Part shown: positions 26,149-35,661 of the stretch, in pieces
Layout: every line of letters begins with the position of its first letter
How positions within the stretch are numbered: position 1 is the first letter of the stretch
From: JAVBLV01 sp031553195
GTDB lineage: Bacteria; Bacteroidota; Bacteroidia; Bacteroidales; P3
Direction of reading: 5' to 3'
DNA length: 59,177 nucleotides
Assembly: GCA_031553195.1 (NCBI GenBank)
Contig: JAVBLV010000071.1
Location: forward strand, 1-59,177
Notes under the pieces: model-generated
The model's input: only the letters and a program-made list of their open reading frames with translations
Databases searched by the model: none
Told to the model about the DNA's origin: nothing
Position numbers and translations under genes: made by a program

Positions 26149-27555
26149 TTATCCGCCGTAACTTGTCCCGTCAAAACAATGCGTACAGATGCATTCTTTA
26201 GGCAGGCCGATGGCTTTCACCATATCCTCTACTTTTGTAAATTTAAGGCTGCTGATCTTTAATTTGTCCCTTACGCAATTAACCATATCGCAATAGGCAG
26301 GAGAATCCGATTCGGCATAATCGGCAATATTAGAACCGTGTTTTTCCTTCAATTCATCTATACAGCGACGCGTAATTAATTCCATTTCCGATTTCGAAGC
26401 GGAGAAATTAATGTATTGACAAGCATAGAGCAGGGGAGGACAACTGATTCGCATATGGACTTCCTTGGCGCCGTATTTATAAAGAATTCCAACATTATCC
26501 CTCAATTGAGTTCCCCTTACAATAGAATCGTCGCAAAAAATAACGCTTTTATCTTTCAAAAGAGAACGGTTGGCAATCAATTTCATTTTAGCGACGAGTT
26601 CTCGTATATTCTGATCGGGCGGCATAAAACTGCGAGGCCAGGTGGGCGTATACTTTACAATTCCCCTTCGGAAAGGAATATTTTTACTTTCCGAATATCC
26701 CAAAGCCATGCCGATACCCGAATCAGGAATTCCCGAAACAAAATCGGCATTAACATCGTCATCCTCGCCCATTTTATATCCTGTACGATACCTCATTTCG
26801 TCAACATTGATATTCTCATAATCGGTGGAAGGATATCCATAATAAACCCACAGAAAAGAACAAATCTGCATTTTCTTCTCTGGTTTACGTAATTGAATAC
26901 AGGAATCGGAAGTAATCTGAACTATTTCGCCTGGACCGAGAAATTTTTCGGTTTCAAATCCTAAATTGGTGTAAGAACTGCTTTCAAATGCAACACAATA
27001 AGCGTCGTCTCTTTTTGCGACAACAATGGGCGTTCGGCCATATTTGTCGCGGGCGGCAATTACGCCTTTATCCGTAAGCAGAAGCAAAGAACACGAGCCT
27101 TTAATGGTTTCGAAAACGCGTTCAATTCCCTCAACAAAGTTTTTCCCTTGCGTAATTAACAGTGCCGCCACTTCGGTCTGGTTTATTTGAGTAGTGCTGA
27201 ACTCCGTAAAATGCAAGCCTTTAGCAAGCAAGTCCGATTCGATTTCCTTCAGGTTGTTAATTTTAGCGACTGTAACAAGAGCAAAAGGGCCCAGATGAGA
27301 ATTGAATAATATGGGTTGAGAATCCGTATCGCTAATAACGCCTATTCCCGAATTCCCCGTAAATTTTCCCAGATCGGATTCGAACTTATTCCGGAAATAT
27401 GCGCTTTCGATGCTGTGTATGGAACGTGAAAAATTTCCATTATCAAAAGTGGCCATACCCGCCCGGCGAGCGCCAAGATGAGAATGATAATCAGTGCCAT
27501 AATATAAATCATATACACAAGGTTTTTTAGAAACCACGCCAAAAAAACCGCCCAT
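26149..27555 (-). CDS. Amidophosphoribosyltransferase paralogue lacking the glutaminase Cys
   Basis: A 468-residue PurF homologue. True PurF makes phosphoribosylamine from PRPP and glutamine, the first step of purine synthesis. The C-terminal phosphoribosyltransferase domain is intact, with PRPP loop VIFCDDSIVRGTQ and the upstream GIPDSGIGMALGYSES. The Ntn-hydrolase N terminus reads MGGFFGVVS, where PurF has MCGI.G: the catalytic nucleophile Cys is Gly. It could use free ammonia or have another role. Similar Gly variants are known to me from other Bacteroidales alongside a canonical PurF. It ends ECICTHCFDGTSYGG, with clustered Cys. Confidence 0.88.
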   Translation of the reverse strand: MGGFFGVVSKKPCVYDLYYGTDYHSHLGARRAGMATFDNGNFSRSIHSIESAYFRNKFESDLGKFTGNSGIGVISDTDSQPILFNSHLGPFALVTVAKINNLKEIESDLLAKGLHFTEFSTTQINQTEVAALLITQGKNFVEGIERVFETIKGSCSLLLLTDKGVIAARDKYGRTPIVVAKRDDAYCVAFESSSYTNLGFETEKFLGPGEIVQITSDSCIQLRKPEKKMQICSFLWVYYGYPSTDYENINVDEMRYRTGYKMGEDDDVNADFVSGIPDSGIGMALGYSESKNIPFRRGIVKYTPTWPRSFMPPDQNIRELVAKMKLIANRSLLKDKSVIFCDDSIVRGTQLRDNVGILYKYGAKEVHMRISCPPLLYACQYINFSASKSEMELITRRCIDELKEKHGSNIADYAESDSPAYCDMVNCVRDKLKISSLKFTKVEDMVKAIGLPKECICTHCFDGTSYGG

Positions 27556-27633
27556 AATCTATTTTATATTTAAATTAATAATTCAGTGATAAGGACTTTT
27601 TGTTCGAAAATGCTTTAAGCCCTTGTGTTTAGC
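27556..27633. other. Upstream region of the PurF paralogue
   Basis: No recognised promoter. The region beyond is filled by repeats. Confidence 0.4.
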
Positions 27634-27798
27634 TTAAAGGTTATCCAAAATTTTTCTATGAAGTATTTTGAGTTTAAAAATGCCCTTTTTTGTCGGAATT
27701 TTTACCAAATAGCCCTACTATTCTTGAAAAATCCCACCTGCAAAATCGCTATTTTTATCTCTCAAAACCTTTTTCATAAAAATTTAAACAACCTCTTA
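27634..27798 (-). repeat. MITE-like palindromic repeat, copy C
   Basis: A 165 bp full-length copy in the same orientation as copy E. Its ends are TTAAAGGTTATCC and AACAACCTCTTA, imperfect terminal inverted repeats. The inner palindrome around AGCCCTACTATTC is kept. An open frame running across it is repeat sequence, not a gene. Confidence 0.8.
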
Positions 27799-28159
27799 GG
27801 AAAAGATTTTACGACAATTTTGTTTATCCAAATTTCAAAATATCCCGTACTCAAGATACAATTATTGTTGATCAATAATTGTAACGCCAAATATTTACGA
27901 AGTACTTGTCATCTTATGGAAAGCGAACAAATTTAAGAATAATCTGCTTACAATTCAAGAAAAAGTATAATTGGATGAGGGAAAACGCATCTTAAAATCT
28001 ATTAAATTACAAGATTTTGATTATCAATATTTAATATATCTCTCATTCGTTTGATTTTAATGGAATATTTCAGAAATTTTCCGGAAAAACGTTGTAGATA
28101 TTTTATTTTCAATATTTATAGTTTCCTGGAAGAATTTGAATGCCTTTCCCCTAAAGGAT
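27799..28159. other. Intergenic DNA between two MITE copies
   Basis: AT-rich, no gene recognised. It separates repeat copies C and D. Confidence 0.45.
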
Positions 28160-28288
28160 TTTTGGATCTAAAAATACTCCTTTTTGTCGGAATTTTTACC
28201 AAATAGTTCTACTATTTTGAAAAATTCCGTCTGCAAATTTACTATTTTTATCTCTCAAATCTTTTCCATAAAAATTTCGACAAGTTTT
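28160..28288 (-). repeat. MITE-like repeat, copy D (left end missing)
   Basis: Matches the family from the TTTTGGATCTAAAAA block through to AAAATTTCGACAAG, but lacks the outer ~35 bp at one end. It is more diverged than copies C and E. Confidence 0.7.
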
Positions 28289-28650
28289 AGTTATTGGGAT
28301 AGATTCAACAGGAATCGGCAGAAGGACGAAGCACAAATTATGAACTGACCAATTTTTAGAAAAAGATGCACAGGCTCTAACTTGCGTGCCTACAAGCGGG
28401 CAGGCACGCAAGTTAGGCGTTCGGTAATCTGTTTATTCATTTCTCTTATTACCCAACAACCAATCAATTACATTTATTTTTTGTATTCCATCAATTATAG
28501 TATTCTTATAATCAAGTGTTAAAATCATTTGTTGCGGCTAAATAACTCGCCCGTCTAGGTTGTTATTCCAACTCCTAAATAATAGCCGCTGTCACGCTAT
28601 TTTTCGAAAGGAGGCTTCGAACAGACTCGGAACGAATCTAAAAGACGTCA
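28289..28650. other. Intergenic region with hairpin, no gene seen
   Basis: It holds the perfect hairpin at 28378-28415. A 31-codon minus-strand frame near 28435-28530 (ending IDWLLGNKRNE) looks like a protein tail but has no identifiable family. Confidence 0.4.
28378..28415. repeat. Perfect 14-bp hairpin related to the GC-rich island
   Basis: TAACTTGCGTGCCT and its exact complement flank a 10-nt loop ACAAGCGGGC. The sequence parallels the right end of the island at 6395-6572 (GCTTGCAGGCAGGACGCAAGTT), so both look like pieces of one repeat family. There is no T-run, so it is not a standard terminator. Confidence 0.6.
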
Positions 28651-29742
28651 TCAAATCACATCAACCAAAAAAGAAATTCTCTTTTTTAATATAGAAAAAT
28701 CTTCCGTCAATTTAGGAGGCGTGTAATTTTTCGACTTTTCGATGGCTTTCAATAAGTTGAATCGATCCTGCTCCTCGTAGTAGAAATGTCCTTTTTCCTT
28801 ATGGTATTGTGCCAGATAGGTTTGTTCCAGTAAACAGGGTTCGGGAACAAGAATAGCAGATCTTCCTAAAAAACACAAATCCGATATGACAGAGTATCCG
28901 CTTCGGCTAATAATGATTTTTGTAAATTTACTACAACTTAATAATTGGTTTTTTGATAAATAGGGGTAAAAAGAAATATTTGGAATGTTTTCTTGTTCCG
29001 ATTTTTCAAGCATGCATCCGACCAATAGGGCTTTTATTCCAGTGTTTTTTAATTGCGAAATAATCAAATCTTGCAATTGTTTTCGCTTAGATTTGTCCCC
29101 TGTAATAACGGCTAAAATATCTATTTGATCTTGGTTGGAACACTCTTCCTCAAGACTTCCCGAAAATCGGGATATAGGGTTGATATAATATGTCGGAATT
29201 GATAAATTTAAAGGATGGGAGAGACTTCCTGATAAATTTTTCTCGCCTTCAAAGTCAGGAATCCAACATTCGTCGAATCTGGATAGATAACGGGTGTATA
29301 ATTTAAAAACAAAATTGTCGACAAATTTCCCCATACCAAGCTTTAGATGAAAATAGTGAGACAGGTAAATGCAATATGCCTTATCGGAACTTAATCCTAG
29401 CCGGCTATCAGAGATCACAATATCAATATTATACTCATTTATATAATATTGGAGCAACCTGTTTTCCCTTTTAATAGCTTTTTGAAACCTAAGAATTGTT
29501 TTGAATGTGTAAAAAAAACAGAATTTTTTTTGAGGAGATAATGATAGTTTTGCAAAAGGGAAACGGATGTAATTTAACTGGGGAAATTGTTTTTTTAGAA
29601 ATGACAATGATTCATTGTCTGCCGCAATGGTAACATTGGCTCCCGAATTTAACAGCAATTGTATGATCGGGATACAACGCGAAGAGGCCCCTAATCCCCA
29701 ATCCAAAGGACAAATCAGCACGTTTTTTATTTTTGATGTCAT
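28651..29742 (-). CDS. Glycosyltransferase-like protein (GT-B, MurG-like)
   Basis: About 363 residues from MTSKIKN. An upstream ATG at 29760 would add six residues. The N terminus NVLICPLDWGLGASSRCIPI corresponds to the PLDWGLGHxxRCIP motif of a Bacteroidetes glycosyltransferase family. Here His is replaced by Ala and the neighbouring residues also differ. The C-terminal half has the nucleotide-sugar-side elements IIISRSGYSVISDLCFLGRS and PEPCLLEQTYLAQYH, typical of glycosyltransferase 28 C-terminal domains. Donor and acceptor are unknown. The His change leaves activity in doubt. Confidence 0.78.
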   Translation of the reverse strand: MTSKIKNVLICPLDWGLGASSRCIPIIQLLLNSGANVTIAADNESLSFLKKQFPQLNYIRFPFAKLSLSPQKKFCFFYTFKTILRFQKAIKRENRLLQYYINEYNIDIVISDSRLGLSSDKAYCIYLSHYFHLKLGMGKFVDNFVFKLYTRYLSRFDECWIPDFEGEKNLSGSLSHPLNLSIPTYYINPISRFSGSLEEECSNQDQIDILAVITGDKSKRKQLQDLIISQLKNTGIKALLVGCMLEKSEQENIPNISFYPYLSKNQLLSCSKFTKIIISRSGYSVISDLCFLGRSAILVPEPCLLEQTYLAQYHKEKGHFYYEEQDRFNLLKAIEKSKNYTPPKLTEDFSILKKRISFLVDVI

Positions 29743-29797
29743 TGGATTTATATTATTCAAAATGATTAATATGTTTATTTATTCCCGAAAAAACATT

Positions 29798-32653
29798 TTA
29801 TTTGATTTCTCTTCTATAGGAACGATCCATATTAGGGTTTCCATTTTTAAAAGTCGTGAAATTCCATAAAACAGAAAACATTAAGTACCGCGAAAGCGTA
29901 TTTGTTAACACATCTTCATAATAGCTTTCTGTGATATCCCTATTCAAGTTTTGAGTTTGTTTGAGAATATCATAGACGCTTAACTTTAATTCTAGTTTTC
30001 TGTTTTTTAACAATTTAAATGCAATTCCCGCATTCCAGAGCAAATAATTCTGATTTTCGTTTCCTTCAAAATCGGAATAGTAATCATCAGTTAACTCTGT
30101 CTGTAAGACTAACCAATTAAAAGGCATTATGTTCAACCGTAATCTTGCATTTTGTTTGAAATATCTTGAATTCGGCGTGTTTTCGATGGTGTTATTAACA
30201 AAATTTATATTTGAATTGGAATAAATCATAAAATCGAATTTTTCGCTAATGTTGCTACTTAATACCAATCCCAAACCCAGAGATGTATTTTTTGAATAGT
30301 TCATAACTTCGTTAATCTGGGTAGGGGTGTTAGAGTAATTTCCGCTTATGTTGAAATTGAAATTGGATTTTATAGGTTTGATAGGAAGGCCATAGTTTAC
30401 AAATCCTCGCAAAGAATAGTAATTGTCGAAGTTGATGGGAATTGTCAACTGAGAGCCTTGTTGTATGACAAAACCTCTTATGGTATCTACCCCTTTAACA
30501 ATATAACTTTTTTTCCCGATATAATCTTTTGTGTAAGTGGCATTAATCATTGCGAAGAAATTGGTCGATTTTTCGGGATTGGCTGATGAATATCGCATGC
30601 TTAAATTGTTTTGCCAGGTTTGATCCAAATCAGGGTTCCCTATGGATAATTGGCTTGGATTGGAATTGTCTACGACTTCTTGCAATTGATCAATGCTAGG
30701 TTCCCTTGTCGATGTCCGGTAATTAATTCTCAGATTTTTTTGTCTCGAAAATCGATACTGAAACTCGGCCGAGGGTAAATAATTGGTGAAGGGTTTCTTT
30801 AAATCATACTCGCCGGGGAAAATTTGTTTGTTCGATATTTGGGAGTATTGCACCGATGCGCCGGCTGTAACATACCATTTTTCTTTGCTATAACGTAAAC
30901 TTAAACCTCCTGAATTTGAAAAATATTGACTCTTGAAATCATTAGAAAGCAGGGTATCTATCAAGTCGTAAACATCAGTAATCTTGTTGTAATCAAAAGT
31001 TTCTTTGTCCGATATATTCCGGTTGTAGTTTCCATAATAACTGGCCAGCAAAGAAAAATTGTCGGTTAGAGGTTCCGTATAAATAACATTACCCGAAAGG
31101 TTGTACCCTTTTCTGTTTTGATTTATTATTTGGTTAATGGTATCGGAAGAAATAATATTTTGAGACATTTCTGTAGTGTCGAACGAAAAAGTATTATATA
31201 ATTGCTCATAATTCCCTTTTGTTTGATTATATCCCGGCGTAAAATTGGAAGACAATGTGCGTCCCTTTTTTTCAAAAGAATGTCGGTAAAGGATCGGGAG
31301 AGAAAAATTGATAGCGCTTCTGTCGGTTGTGTTGTCTGTGAGGGCCTGGCTTATAAGAAGCGAATTGAATAAGTTGTTTTCGTTTGCGGCGACTGAAGCG
31401 TTAAACTGTTGTATGGTTATGGCCGGTTGAAATAGAATAGAATTCATTGAATCGATTTTATAATCGAATTTGAAATTAAATCGGTGGTTAACATTTTGGC
31501 TGGTCGAATAATTATTCGCATTATACGTTAATCCTTGTGTTTGCGGAGTGATATAGTTCCTGTCTATTTCGCTCTGAGTTTCGTTTTTGGTATAATTGAA
31601 AAAATAGCTTCCCGTAAATTCGACTTTTCCCCATTGATCCAGAAAATTGACTCCAAAGGAATTGGTCGTATTGATTCCCGATTGAGGATTCATCATGAAT
31701 GAACTTAAACTGCCGCCCCCTTGCATACGGCCTCCAAATCCGCCTCCTCCGGTTCTCATCATTCTTCTTCCGCCTCCTCCTCCCGAAATGCTTCCCATTA
31801 CTCCCATAATATCATCGATAGAGAAATTCTGTTCGTTAACATTATTGCTATTAAGCATGAATGTAACGCGTTTAGATCCTTTAAATAAGTTTATAATAGC
31901 GCCTGCCCGCCACTTATCTTCATAGCCGCCTCCTAAGTATACCCTTCCGAAGACCCCGTTGCGAAAAGGTAGTTTGGTAATAATATTAATGGCTTTGGAA
32001 ACGTCGCCGTCGTCGAAACCTGTAAATTGAGCCTGATCGCTTTTGGAGTCGTAAATCTGAATTCTATCTACTGCTTCGGCGGGCAGATTCTTTAGCGCGG
32101 CGTTAGGATCTTTTCCAAAAAAAGGTTTTCCGTCTACTAAAACTTTTGTGACTTCGGTTCCTTGCGCCTGTATTTTTCCATCCTGAACAACCACTCCCGG
32201 CATTTTGGTTACCAGATCTTCTGTAGAAGCGTCTGGATTTACCTTGAAAGCTGTTGCATCATATTCTGTCGTATCATCTTTTTGTATAACAGGAATAGCT
32301 GCCTCCGAAATATTAATTCCTTTTAACGTAATAGCGGACTCCTCCATTATTAATTTACCTAAATTAATGGATGAATTGTTGATCGTTAGGGCTTTGAAGA
32401 TATCCGAGAAACCGAGAAACTGAATTTTAACGACATAATTTCCTTTTGAAATTTTATCAAAATTGAAAAAACCATTTTTATCGGAAGTTGTCCCTTTTAA
32501 TTGGGTCGAGTCGCCGGACTTAAGAAGTAAAATATTGGCCCCGGGAAGAGACTGATTGCTATTATCGGAAATTTTACCTGTTATATTATATGTCTGCGCA
32601 TGAGAACATAGGAAGCAAAAATTTAAAAACGATAAAAGGAAGAATTTTTTCAT
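29798..32653 (-). CDS. TonB-dependent-receptor-like outer-membrane barrel
   Basis: About 951 residues starting MKKFFLLSFLNFCF. The in-frame ATG four codons upstream is less likely. A signal peptide ends SHAQ. A carboxypeptidase-regulatory-like beta-sandwich follows (residues ~22-110, NITGKISDNSNQSLPGANIL). A plug-like domain includes LVTKMPGVVVQDGKIQAQG and KVLVDGKPFFG. The rest is a large beta-barrel ending in Phe-rich strands (LMFSVLWNFTTFK). A Gly/Arg/Met-rich loop near residue 300 is unusual. It belongs to the outer-membrane beta-barrel family (TonB-receptor relatives). No SusD partner is adjacent, so the ligand cannot be assigned. Confidence 0.88.
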   Translation of the reverse strand: MKKFFLLSFLNFCFLCSHAQTYNITGKISDNSNQSLPGANILLLKSGDSTQLKGTTSDKNGFFNFDKISKGNYVVKIQFLGFSDIFKALTINNSSINLGKLIMEESAITLKGINISEAAIPVIQKDDTTEYDATAFKVNPDASTEDLVTKMPGVVVQDGKIQAQGTEVTKVLVDGKPFFGKDPNAALKNLPAEAVDRIQIYDSKSDQAQFTGFDDGDVSKAINIITKLPFRNGVFGRVYLGGGYEDKWRAGAIINLFKGSKRVTFMLNSNNVNEQNFSIDDIMGVMGSISGGGGGRRMMRTGGGGFGGRMQGGGSLSSFMMNPQSGINTTNSFGVNFLDQWGKVEFTGSYFFNYTKNETQSEIDRNYITPQTQGLTYNANNYSTSQNVNHRFNFKFDYKIDSMNSILFQPAITIQQFNASVAANENNLFNSLLISQALTDNTTDRSAINFSLPILYRHSFEKKGRTLSSNFTPGYNQTKGNYEQLYNTFSFDTTEMSQNIISSDTINQIINQNRKGYNLSGNVIYTEPLTDNFSLLASYYGNYNRNISDKETFDYNKITDVYDLIDTLLSNDFKSQYFSNSGGLSLRYSKEKWYVTAGASVQYSQISNKQIFPGEYDLKKPFTNYLPSAEFQYRFSRQKNLRINYRTSTREPSIDQLQEVVDNSNPSQLSIGNPDLDQTWQNNLSMRYSSANPEKSTNFFAMINATYTKDYIGKKSYIVKGVDTIRGFVIQQGSQLTIPINFDNYYSLRGFVNYGLPIKPIKSNFNFNISGNYSNTPTQINEVMNYSKNTSLGLGLVLSSNISEKFDFMIYSNSNINFVNNTIENTPNSRYFKQNARLRLNIMPFNWLVLQTELTDDYYSDFEGNENQNYLLWNAGIAFKLLKNRKLELKLSVYDILKQTQNLNRDITESYYEDVLTNTLSRYLMFSVLWNFTTFKNGNPNMDRSYRREIK

Positions 32654-32739
32654 ACAAGACGACATAAACTTTTGAATAAAAGAGAATGGAATGACATAAA
32701 TTGATTTTAATAACGTACGTATTCCTTATTTTCAAATAT

Positions 32740-35004
32740 TTACCATATAGATACCGGCTCGTGTTTTATTTCTTCCGCAAATTTCTCGCAATTCATTTCA
32801 ACATTAACATTTTGAGAAGGGGGATCAAAAGGTCCTTTATAAAATTTAATTTTAGGGTCGTTATACACTTTCTGCATGAATAATCCCCAGATAGGCAAAG
32901 CCATACTAGCGCCTTGTCCTAAGTCGGTCGTCCGGAAATGTATGGAACGTAATTCGCCTCCTACCCAAACGGCGGTAGCCAGATTGGGAGTAATACCGAT
33001 AAACCAGCCGTCGGAGTTATTATCAGTAGTACCCGTTTTACCTGCGATGGGATAGTTTAAGTTATATCTGTAACGCAAACGGGAACCGGTTCCGCTTTCT
33101 ACTACGCCTTTCATCAGTTCAAGCATGAGATAGGCGGTTTGTTCGCTCATAGCTTCGTTTCGTATAGGAACGAAGCGATCTAAAACAATACCTTTGTTAT
33201 CTTCAATACGCGTAATAAATGCAGGTTCGATATATTCGCCTTTGTTAGCATAAGTAGCCATGGCGCCTGCCATTTCATATACAGACAAATCGGGCGTGCC
33301 TAAACAAATAGCCGGCACAGGGTCGATAGGACTTTTAATACCCATGCGGCGCACCAAATCAATGACTGCTTGAGGAGAATGGGTCTTCATTAAATAAGCG
33401 GATACATAGTTTACAGAATTAGCCAAAGCCCATTTTAACGTAACCATTTCGCCTTCGCGTCCATGAGAAGAATTTTTAGGACACCAATCAGGGCGGTTGG
33501 GAAGCTCAAAACAAACTTCGGTGTTAGGGACTTCCGAGCAGGGATAAAAGTTGCCGTCTTGCATGGCAATTGTATAAACGAAAGGTTTAAATGTAGAACC
33601 TACCTGCCGTTTTCCTTGCGTAACATTATCGAACTTAAAATAACGATAATTAATTCCCCCAACATACGCTCTTACATATCCGGTTTTAGGTTCTACGGAC
33701 ATTAATCCCGTATGTAGAAAAGATTTATAATACCGGATGGAATCCCATGGAGTCATAGTGGTATCTCTATCGCCTTGCCATGTAAATACCCGCATTTTGG
33801 TTCGGACATGAAAACTTTTCTCTATGTCTTTAACGCTGTAACCGTCTCGTTTCATTTGTTGATAACGATCGGATGATTTCATGGCTTGCTTGTAATAACT
33901 TTCAATTTTATCTTCGCTTATTCCTGTAAAAGGCGCACTTTTCATACCTTTGCATTGTTTAAAAAAAGCGGGCTGCAAGAATTTTCCCATATGTTCGGCA
34001 ACCGCTTGTTCGGCGTAACGTTGCATACGGGAATCAATAGTGGTATAAATGCGTAAGCCATCTTTATGAATATCATATTTTTCTCCGTTTGCTTTTTTGT
34101 GATTGGCGCACCATTCTTTTAAGTAGTTCCTTAGATATTCTCGAAAGTAAGTGGCTAACCCTTCTGTGTGGCTTTGAGGATGATAATGGCTTACGTCAAT
34201 AGGTTTGTCTTTAATTTTTTGATATTCTGTATCGTCTAAATAATTATATTTTACCATTTGAGACAATACTACATTTCGACGGGATAAAGATCTGTCGGGC
34301 GATAGTATGGGACTGTAGCTGGTCGGCGCTTTTAATAAACCTACCAAGACTGCCGCATTTTCAGTAGAGAGTTCGGAAGGGTCTTGATCAAAAAATGTTC
34401 TGGCCGCTGTTTTTATACCGAATGCATTGCTTCCGAAGTCCACGGTATTAAAATACATTGCAATTATTTCTTCCTTTGAATAATTATGTTCGAGTTTAAT
34501 TGCCACAACCCATTCTTTAAACTTGGAAAAAATGACGCCGATTTTCGACTTGCGTTCGCGCGGGAATAAATTCTTTGCCAATTGTTGGGTAATCGTGCTT
34601 CCGCCTCCGGAACCTCTATCTCCTCCTAAAATAGTTCTTCCGAAAACGCGAAGCAAACTTCTCATATCAATTCCCGAATGTTCGAAAAAACGGGCGTCCT
34701 CAGTAGCGATCAATGCATTTACCAGGTTAGGGGAGAGGTCTTTATAATGAATATTCGAACGGTTTTCAATTCCAATATAGCCTAAGAGCGAGCCGTCGGA
34801 AGAATAAATTTCTGTAGCCAGGTTACTTTTAGGATTTTCCAGTTCCTCAAAAGAAGGCATGAATCCTAATAATCCCAAAGACAAAAGAGAAAAAAACAAA
34901 AAGAATCCAATCCAAATAAATCCCAAAACCGCCCAAAGTCTGGAATAACGTTTCATATCTTTGAAAAATGTTGAGATATTTGAACTTTTTGATGCGCTTT
35001 TCAT
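32740..35004 (-). CDS. Penicillin-binding protein 1A (transglycosylase/transpeptidase)
   Basis: A 754-residue bifunctional peptidoglycan synthase anchored by one N-terminal helix (residues ~24-48). The GT51 domain has EDARFFEHSGID (about 103-114) with the catalytic Glu and GGSTITQQLAKNLF. The transpeptidase domain has the serine motif GSTFKPF (about 469), the SVN motif (ALANSVNYVSAYL) and KTGTT (about 652). All catalytic motifs are present. It lies next to gldH, as is common in Bacteroidetes. Confidence 0.96.
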   Translation of the reverse strand: MKSASKSSNISTFFKDMKRYSRLWAVLGFIWIGFFLFFSLLSLGLLGFMPSFEELENPKSNLATEIYSSDGSLLGYIGIENRSNIHYKDLSPNLVNALIATEDARFFEHSGIDMRSLLRVFGRTILGGDRGSGGGSTITQQLAKNLFPRERKSKIGVIFSKFKEWVVAIKLEHNYSKEEIIAMYFNTVDFGSNAFGIKTAARTFFDQDPSELSTENAAVLVGLLKAPTSYSPILSPDRSLSRRNVVLSQMVKYNYLDDTEYQKIKDKPIDVSHYHPQSHTEGLATYFREYLRNYLKEWCANHKKANGEKYDIHKDGLRIYTTIDSRMQRYAEQAVAEHMGKFLQPAFFKQCKGMKSAPFTGISEDKIESYYKQAMKSSDRYQQMKRDGYSVKDIEKSFHVRTKMRVFTWQGDRDTTMTPWDSIRYYKSFLHTGLMSVEPKTGYVRAYVGGINYRYFKFDNVTQGKRQVGSTFKPFVYTIAMQDGNFYPCSEVPNTEVCFELPNRPDWCPKNSSHGREGEMVTLKWALANSVNYVSAYLMKTHSPQAVIDLVRRMGIKSPIDPVPAICLGTPDLSVYEMAGAMATYANKGEYIEPAFITRIEDNKGIVLDRFVPIRNEAMSEQTAYLMLELMKGVVESGTGSRLRYRYNLNYPIAGKTGTTDNNSDGWFIGITPNLATAVWVGGELRSIHFRTTDLGQGASMALPIWGLFMQKVYNDPKIKFYKGPFDPPSQNVNVEMNCEKFAEEIKHEPVSIW

Positions 35005-35166
35005 GTATTTATTTATTTGGTTGAAAATGGAAAATTGAAAGTTGAAAATAATCGACCTTATTGAATGATCGAATGTTTCGCGTCTTTATTTGCTATTTAC
35101 GGATTTCCTTATTCACATTTTTCCCTTTTTATAGATTGTTTTAAATCGTAGGAATACATTACTTAT

Positions 35167-35643
35167 TTACGGATTGGTATATGAAATTCTCAGTCCCACA
35201 TCAGATAATCCGGTAACGATGTTTTCTCTCATGGCGTGTTCTATCTCGAACTTGTAAATTCCGGACATGGGGAAAATGACTCTTGGTTTAAATAAAAAGC
35301 GATTGTCCCTTACTTTTCCGCCGCCTTTTCCCGTCCAACGACCTTCGTCGTCTGCAAGCATGCATTCAACAGTATCGCGGGCAACGGCTCCATTCGGAAA
35401 AGTTGTGTTAATGAAGAAGAAAACGTTTTGATTCGGGTAATCGGTGGTATTTCTTACATTCAGATAGAAATTATACAGCCGAGTCGTATCTTTAACATCT
35501 ACTTCAAAAAGGAGTTTATCAGAAGTATTCCACCCCTTCTTGTCTATTTTTTGATTTTTTTCGTAAAAAACGCTTTTGTCGCAAGAAATTCCGACAATGA
35601 GTAACAACGCTATGAGGCAAAAAATATGAGAGACTTTTTTCAT
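35167..35643 (-). CDS. gldH: Gliding-motility lipoprotein GldH
   Basis: A 158-residue lipoprotein. The signal with lipobox IVGISC places the lipidated Cys at residue 21. Blocks VFYEKNQKIDKKGWNTSD and the C-terminal MRENIVTGLSDVGLRI are typical of GldH. It was originally found as needed for gliding in Flavobacterium and is widespread in non-gliding Bacteroidetes. It lies 18 bp after ricT and forms the conserved holB-ricT-gldH row on the minus strand. Confidence 0.93.
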   Translation of the reverse strand: MKKVSHIFCLIALLLIVGISCDKSVFYEKNQKIDKKGWNTSDKLLFEVDVKDTTRLYNFYLNVRNTTDYPNQNVFFFINTTFPNGAVARDTVECMLADDEGRWTGKGGGKVRDNRFLFKPRVIFPMSGIYKFEIEHAMRENIVTGLSDVGLRISYTNP

Positions 35644-35661
35644 TGATGATAATTAAATAAA

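Noticed and set aside
27625..27936. 103-codon plus-strand frame
   Set aside because: It lies mostly within MITE-like copy C. The Phe/Lys/Asn-rich translation is repeat sequence.
28435..28530. Minus-strand 31-codon frame ending IDWLLGNKRNE
   Set aside because: Looks like a protein tail, but too short and unidentifiable to call a pseudogene.
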